A stretch of DNA of 64,000 nucleotides from Microthrixaceae bacterium (GTDB lineage Bacteria > Actinomycetota > Acidimicrobiia > Acidimicrobiales > DATDAH01): positions 1 through 64,000 of the forward strand of contig JACJWK010000016.1 in assembly GCA_020637195.1 (NCBI GenBank), in the 5' to 3' direction. The translations under genes were made by a program, and so were the position numbers. Each line of letters begins with the position of its first letter. The first letter of the stretch is position 1. Below are positions 59,637 to 64,000 of this stretch, piece by piece. The notes below the pieces were generated by a model. That model saw only the letters and a program-made list of their open reading frames with translations, was not told the origin of the DNA and did not search any database.

Positions 59637-61111
59637 GCATCACGTTTCGCACCGCGCCCGACGCGCCCGCCGACGCCGACCTGCTGGCGGTCCTCGTGGC
59701 CGGCGACGCCGCCGACCGCGCCACGGCGGCGCACCCGGCGCTCGACCACGCCGTGCTGGCCCGTCTCGGCTTCGAGGGGAAGGCGGGCGCGGTCGAGGTG
59801 CTGGGCGGCGAGGGCGGTCGCCTCGTGGCGGCGGTGGGCGTCGGTTCCGCCGACGGCGTCGACGAGCCGGCCCTCCGGCGCGCCGGGGGAGCGCTCGCCC
59901 GCGCCGCCGCCCGCCAGGCCGTGGTCGCGGTGGACCTGGGCGACGCCGCCGCGGTCGATGCTCGGGGGGGTGCCCAGGCCCTGGCCGAGGGGATCGCCCT
60001 GGGCGCCTACTCGTTCGACCGCTACAAGTCGGACCCCGAGCCCTCCCGGATCACCGACGTCGTCGTCGTGGCCGGCGACGACCGCGCCGACGCGGTGGCC
60101 GAGGGCCTCACCCGCGCCGGGCGCCTGGCCGACGCCGTCCGCTGGGCGCGCGACCTGGGCAACGCCCCCGGAGGCTCCCTCACCCCCGAGGAGCTCGCCG
60201 AGGCCGCGGTCGCCATGGCCGGGCGGGAAGGCCTCGTGGTCGAGGTCCTCGACCGCGACGCCATCGTCGCGGCCCGGCTGGGCGGCCTCCTCGGGGTCAA
60301 CCGGGGCTCCACCCAGCCGCCCCGGTTCATCGAGCTGCGCCACGTGCCCGACGGTCCCTCCCGCGGTCGGGTCGCCCTGGTGGGCAAGGGCGTCACCTTC
60401 GACTCGGGCGGCCTCTCCATCAAGCCGGCCGACTCGATGGTGGGCATGCAGGGCGACATGGGCGGGGCGGCGGCCGTGCTCGGCGCCATGTCCGTCGTGC
60501 GCACCTTCGCCCCCGATCTCGAGGTGCGGGCCTACGTGCCGGCCACCGACAACATGCTCGGCGGCGACGCCACCCGCCCCGGCGACGTGCTCACCATCCG
60601 CAACGGCACGACGGTCGAGGTGCTCAACACCGACGCCGAGGGGCGCCTGATCCTGGCCGACGCACTCAGCCTCGCGGGCGAGGCCGAGCCCGATGCGGTG
60701 GTCGATCTCGCCACGTTGACCGGTGCCTGCATGGTGGCGCTCGGCTCCAAGATCGCCGGGCTGATGGCCAACGACGACGGGTGGGCGGGCCAGGTGCGCG
60801 ACGCGGCCGAGCGGGCCGGCGAGCGGGTGTGGCGCCTGCCGCTGCCCGACGACTACCGGGCCCTGCTCGACTCGCCCGTCGCCGACCTGAAGAACGTCGG
60901 GCCCCGATGGGGCGGCGCGCTCACCGCGGGGCTGTTCCTGCGCGAGTTCGTGCCCGACGGCGTGCCGTGGGCCCACCTCGACATCGCTGGCCCGGCCTGG
61001 GCCGACGACGCCGACGACCTCACCCGCAAGGGCGCCACCGGGTTCGGGGTGCGGACGCTGGTGGCGCTCCTCGAGGGGTTCGAGGCGCCCGCCGGCGCCC
61101 TTGGGCCGTAG
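59633..61111 (+). CDS. pepA: Leucyl aminopeptidase, M17 family
   Basis: 492 residues. The N-terminal domain (about 1-165) is followed by the dinuclear-zinc catalytic domain with VGKGVTFDSGGLSIKP (Lys and Asp ligands), MQGDMGGAAAVLGAM, PATDNMLGGDATRPGDV and the hallmark NTDAEGRLILAD. It releases N-terminal residues in the cytosol. GTG 59633 overlaps the pduO stop by 4 bp. Convergent with the GT2 gene 12 bp downstream. Confidence 0.93.
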   Translation: MSITFRTAPDAPADADLLAVLVAGDAADRATAAHPALDHAVLARLGFEGKAGAVEVLGGEGGRLVAAVGVGSADGVDEPALRRAGGALARAAARQAVVAVDLGDAAAVDARGGAQALAEGIALGAYSFDRYKSDPEPSRITDVVVVAGDDRADAVAEGLTRAGRLADAVRWARDLGNAPGGSLTPEELAEAAVAMAGREGLVVEVLDRDAIVAARLGGLLGVNRGSTQPPRFIELRHVPDGPSRGRVALVGKGVTFDSGGLSIKPADSMVGMQGDMGGAAAVLGAMSVVRTFAPDLEVRAYVPATDNMLGGDATRPGDVLTIRNGTTVEVLNTDAEGRLILADALSLAGEAEPDAVVDLATLTGACMVALGSKIAGLMANDDGWAGQVRDAAERAGERVWRLPLPDDYRALLDSPVADLKNVGPRWGGALTAGLFLREFVPDGVPWAHLDIAGPAWADDADDLTRKGATGFGVRTLVALLEGFEAPAGALGP

Positions 61112-61123
61112 CGGCTCGCCCGG

Positions 61124-61891
61124 TCAGCGGTCGGGGTGGGGGGTGCCCCCCGTCGGCGACCCGTGGCGCCCATACCGGCGCCAGTGCTCCACCGCGTGGG
61201 CCAACCCCGCCAGGCCGGTCCGCAGGAGCGGCACCCGGGAGATCTCGTCGCCGTAGTGGGTGGGGATGGCCACCTCGGCGATGCGGTCGCCGTTCTCGAG
61301 CAGCCGCAGGGTGATCGCGGTGTCGAAGTCGAACCCGTCGGGCAGGCCGTGCAGGTCGGGGATGGCCATCAGCCGGTCGACCCGGTAGGCCCGGAAGCCG
61401 CTGAACCACTCGGACAGCTCGGACCCGCTCAACACGTTGAAGGTGCGGCTGAGCACCCGGTTGCCGATGCGACGGTCGATGGGCATGCGCCCGCGCTTGG
61501 CGCCGCCGGGCAGGATCATGCGCGAGCCGTGCACGGCGTCGGCCTGCTCGGCGAGCAGCGGCGCCACGAGCTGGTCGGCCATCTCCGGCGGGTACTGGCC
61601 GTCGCCGTGGACGAGCAGGGCCACGTCGGCGCCGCGGTCGTGGGCCCACTGGTAGAGGGCCTTCTGGTTGCCGCCGTAGCCGAGGTTGACGGGCTGGTGG
61701 GTGACCTCGACGTCGAAGTGCGGGTTGCGGGCCGCCCACTTCTCGGCCAGCTCCGCGGTGTGGTCAGAGCTGGCGTCGTCGGAGATCAACACGCTCGGGA
61801 CGTGGCCCCCGATCGTGGTCGGGATGCGATCGAGGACGCCCTCGATCGTGTCGGCCGCCTCGTAGGCGACCACGGTGACCGCGATCTGCAC
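61124..61891 (-). CDS. GT2-family glycosyltransferase (dolichyl-phosphate mannose synthase-like)
   Basis: 255-residue GT-A enzyme. IAVTVVAYEAADTIEGVLDR, LISDDASSDHTAEL, NLGYGGNQKALYQWA and the metal motif HGDGQYPPE are typical of polyprenyl-phosphate sugar synthases; no transmembrane tail. GTG 61891 lies 39 bp after the B12 radical SAM stop on the same strand, so both are probably co-transcribed. Could supply a lipid-linked sugar to the GT-C-like proteins in the window (inference). Confidence 0.87.
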   Translation of the reverse strand: MQIAVTVVAYEAADTIEGVLDRIPTTIGGHVPSVLISDDASSDHTAELAEKWAARNPHFDVEVTHQPVNLGYGGNQKALYQWAHDRGADVALLVHGDGQYPPEMADQLVAPLLAEQADAVHGSRMILPGGAKRGRMPIDRRIGNRVLSRTFNVLSGSELSEWFSGFRAYRVDRLMAIPDLHGLPDGFDFDTAITLRLLENGDRIAEVAIPTHYGDEISRVPLLRTGLAGLAHAVEHWRRYGRHGSPTGGTPHPDR

Positions 61892-61930
61892 GATGTCGTC
61901 CTGGGAGGGTCTCGCCCGGCGTGGCCGGCG

Positions 61931-63661
61931 TCAGCTCGACGGCGCGAGGGCCGGCTCGCCCGCGGCCTCGTCGACGTCGGCGCGGGCCCGCTTCTCGGCA
62001 CGGCGCCGGGCCTCGGCGCTGGCCTTCTCGCCCTTGCGCAAGGCGGCCTCGCTGCGCTGGTCGGCGTCCTCGCGCAGGGCCAGGTTCTTGCGCTTGGTGC
62101 GCACCATCTGGTCCAGGTAGGTGTCCTCGGCCCCGGTGAGCTGGTGCTTGAAGAACCGGAACGCACGCTTGGGACGCCGGATCCAGCTGGTGATGTAGAA
62201 CGCCGAGATCATGAACAGCTGCATGAGGCGCAGCTCGCGGGCGCTGAGGCGGGGGTTCCAGCTGCGGTGCTCGGACGAGCCGCGGGACAGGCCCACGTAG
62301 TAGGCGGCGTCGTCGATGACGTGCTCGCCCGAGGCGACCAGGTCGTCGAAGTCGCGGCTGCCCGGGTACGGGCAGAACATCATCACCGCGACGTCCGAGC
62401 AGCCGAGCCAGGCGCTCTTCAGCATGAAGCGCACCGACTTCCACAGGTCGCGGCGCGTCTCGTGCGGGTGGCCGATGAGGATGTTGATCATCGTGTGCAG
62501 GCCGATGTCCTCGCCGTCGACGATGGCCTGCTGGACCTTCTCGAGGCTGACCCGCTTGTCCATGATGTCGAGCATCCGCTGCGAGCCGCTCTCGGGGGCG
62601 AAGGTGATGTTGCGGCAGCGCGTGTCGTAGATGCGCTGGAGCACCTCGCGGTCGATGGCCTCGATGCGGGTGCCGACCGGCAGCTGCCAGTCGACGTCGA
62701 GGTCGGCCTTCTCGAGCGCGTCGCAGAGGCCGAGCGTCCACTTGCGGTTGGTGGCGGCCGTGAGGTCGACGAAGTTGACGTTGCCGATCCCGTACTTGTC
62801 GACGTAGTCGGCGATCTCGTCGACCACGTCCTCGGGCTCGCGCACCACGTACTTGGTCGTCCACATCTGCGGCGACGAGCAGAACGAGCACTTGTACGGG
62901 CAGCCGCGGGTGCCCAGCACCTGGATGGAGCGGCCCCGGTCGACGCCGAAGAACGGGTAGTGCTTGAAGTACTCGTCGAGGGGGACGAGGTCCCAGGCCG
63001 GACGCGGGATCTGGCTGTTGACCTCCTTCTTCGTGAGGCGGACCGCGAGGCCGGTGTCGACGATGTCGGTGCTCTCGGCGGTCTCGCGCACGGCGATGCC
63101 GGTCATGCCCGCCAGCGAGCGGCCGGCGGCGAGGCGGTCGCACAGCTCGACCATGGTGGCCTCGCCCTCGCCGAGCACGCAGCAGTCGAGGTGCTTCTGC
63201 TGCTCGAGCATCTTCGTGTGGAAGGCCGTGGCGTTCTCGCCGCCGATCACGATGAAGACCTCGGGCCGGCGCTCGGCGATGAGGTCGATGAGGTCGCGGA
63301 TGGTGGGCCACTCGTGCAGGAACATGGTGGTGATGCCCACCACGGTCGTGGCCGGGTCGATGCGCTCGACGATCTCGTCCAGCGACAGGCCGATCTGGTG
63401 CAGTGGCCCGACGGGCGACTCGATCTCGATCCACTGGTCGATGGCCTCGCCCGCCCCGTCGATGAGCTGGACCGTGTGGCCGGAGTCGCGCAGGGCGGCG
63501 CCGACGTAGGCCGCGCCGATGGGCGGCGTGGGGCCGTGGGTCGCGAGCGCACCCGGCATGACCACGCACGGGGCGCGCAGGATGGTGACCGTCGTCTTGG
63601 GAGCGCTGCTGCTCAACGCGGCCGCGTCGCCGCCGTGGCCGGGATCGTTGGAATCGAGCAT
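61931..63661 (-). CDS. B12-binding-domain radical SAM enzyme
   Basis: 576 residues. The N-terminal cobalamin-binding Rossmann domain (about 25-165; PPIGAAYVGAALRDSGHTVQL, VVGITTMFLHEWPTI, GGENAT) precedes a radical SAM core with CPYKCSFC, PESGSQRMLD and LIGHPHETRRD. The last 70 residues are a charged Lys/Arg/Glu helix. Members of this class methylate unactivated carbons or rearrange rings (BchE, HpnJ, P-methylases). ATG 63661 has an AAAGGA site and TAGAAT about 40 nt upstream. The GT2 gene follows; a PhyH-like dioxygenase lies upstream. Confidence 0.87.
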   Translation of the reverse strand: MLDSNDPGHGGDAAALSSSAPKTTVTILRAPCVVMPGALATHGPTPPIGAAYVGAALRDSGHTVQLIDGAGEAIDQWIEIESPVGPLHQIGLSLDEIVERIDPATTVVGITTMFLHEWPTIRDLIDLIAERRPEVFIVIGGENATAFHTKMLEQQKHLDCCVLGEGEATMVELCDRLAAGRSLAGMTGIAVRETAESTDIVDTGLAVRLTKKEVNSQIPRPAWDLVPLDEYFKHYPFFGVDRGRSIQVLGTRGCPYKCSFCSSPQMWTTKYVVREPEDVVDEIADYVDKYGIGNVNFVDLTAATNRKWTLGLCDALEKADLDVDWQLPVGTRIEAIDREVLQRIYDTRCRNITFAPESGSQRMLDIMDKRVSLEKVQQAIVDGEDIGLHTMINILIGHPHETRRDLWKSVRFMLKSAWLGCSDVAVMMFCPYPGSRDFDDLVASGEHVIDDAAYYVGLSRGSSEHRSWNPRLSARELRLMQLFMISAFYITSWIRRPKRAFRFFKHQLTGAEDTYLDQMVRTKRKNLALREDADQRSEAALRKGEKASAEARRRAEKRARADVDEAAGEPALAPSS

Positions 63662-63701
63662 TCGCAATCCTTTGCGTTGATGGTCCGGATCCGCCCCGGC
63701 G

Positions 63702-63707
63702 ATTCTA
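63702..63707 (-). promoter_or_regulatory. -10 box TAGAAT for the B12 radical SAM gene
   Basis: Minus-strand TAGAAT lies 40 nt before ATG 63661, leaving a leader with an AAAGGA ribosome site. No clear -35. Confidence 0.55.
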
Positions 63708-63768
63708 GGCCGCGCACCCGGCGCCGTGCCGAACGGTGCGGGGGCGTGATCGCGGACGCGCCGTGGCC

Positions 63769-64000
63769 TCAGCGGCCCAGCAGGCGTGCCTTGGCGCGTG
63801 CCAGGCGGGCGTGCTGGCGCCCGCGCCAGGTCCGCTCGAAGTGCTGCTGGGCCAGGAGGGCCTCCGCGGTGGTGGGCGGGTCGGCGCGCGGGGTGACGTC
63901 GATGACCGGGTAGCCCGTGGGGAGCTGCTTGCGCAGCGAGCCGGGGCTGTGGTGGAGGTAGAAGTCCTCGTCGACCCCCCACACCTCGACCTGGTCGCCC
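63769..64000 (-). CDS. C-terminal end of a PhyH-like dioxygenase, truncated by window edge
   Basis: The last 76 codons of a minus-strand gene whose 5' part lies beyond the window. VDEDFYLHHSPGSLRKQLP then YPVIDVTPRADPP resembles the segment VDEDFFVQHSPYGLAGAPFP then YPRREVRPID at the end of the PhyH domain at 11880-11950, so the gene is probably a fourth PhyH-family dioxygenase. The basic C-terminus (RTWRGRQHARLARAKARLLGR as a landmark) is specific to this copy. Catalytic residues are not visible. Confidence 0.6.
   Translation of the reverse strand, partial: GDQVEVWGVDEDFYLHHSPGSLRKQLPTGYPVIDVTPRADPPTTAEALLAQQHFERTWRGRQHARLARAKARLLGR

Noticed and set aside
61136..63913. A 925-codon plus-strand open frame
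   Set aside because: Antisense to the GT2 and B12 radical SAM genes, whose cofactor motifs are complete; no motif in the antisense product.

Overview
The window is very GC-rich (well over 70 percent by eye), with dense coding, many GTG starts, 4-bp GTGA gene overlaps and TANNNT boxes placed 6-10 nt before start codons (leaderless transcripts). Together with paired metal-dependent amidohydrolases, a KshA-like Rieske oxygenase, Ku plus a LigD-type polymerase, and a DprE1/DprE2/UbiA arabinose-donor set, this points to an actinobacterium, most likely class Acidimicrobiia; the class is inference. No tRNA, rRNA, insertion sequence or CRISPR array was seen. The longest intergenic stretch is only 174 bp (23900-24073).

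Layout. (1) 1-11121: eight consecutive paralogous GT4-type glycosyltransferases on the plus strand, nearly all joined by GTGA overlaps, followed by an AsnB-type amidotransferase. The third and sixth copies have lost the usual catalytic motifs. (2) 11118-20573: modification genes. These are a PhyH-AspH double dioxygenase fusion, a PhyH dioxygenase with a C-terminal zinc ribbon, a carbamoyltransferase with its small DUF5989-like partner, an A-T-TE NRPS-like protein, and a radical SAM protein with a SPASM-like segment at its N-terminus. (3) 20477-23899, minus: a four-gene operon of Rieske oxygenase, methyltransferase, GT2 and YdjC/ChbG deacetylase. (4) 24074-26656: two amidohydrolases. (5) 26661-34144: a polysaccharide locus (NeuD-like acyltransferase, two sugar epimerases, two GT4s, a phosphoglycosyl transferase, a heparinase-like protein). 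Here 27185-32520 carries dozens of single-base indels, nearly all a missing G or C in a homopolymer, so most of these genes read as broken. (6) 34141-40825: DprE1, DPPR synthase (UbiA), a nucleotide-sugar dehydrogenase, a GT-C-like membrane protein and DprE2, a decaprenylphosphoryl-arabinose type pathway. (7) 41034-45623: dihydrolipoyl dehydrogenase, E2 acyltransferase and a single-frame LipB-LipA fusion, i.e. lipoate-dependent dehydrogenase parts next to lipoate assembly. (8) 45700-50726: M24 peptidase, membrane protein, BKACE-type enzyme, Ku and LigD-type polymerase (NHEJ). (9) 50790-64000: a PhyH paralogue with an HxH instead of HxD metal motif, MetH, a GT-C-like protein, two divergent AI-2E-type permeases sharing a palindromic promoter, PduO adenosyltransferase, leucyl aminopeptidase, a GT2, a B12-binding radical SAM enzyme and the end of a fourth PhyH-like protein.

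Taken together the window is a large surface-glycan or glycolipid biosynthesis and decoration region (about fifteen glycosyl or phosphoglycosyl transferases with amidation, carbamoylation, hydroxylation, methylation and deacetylation functions) interleaved with core metabolism. The end product cannot be deduced from sequence alone.
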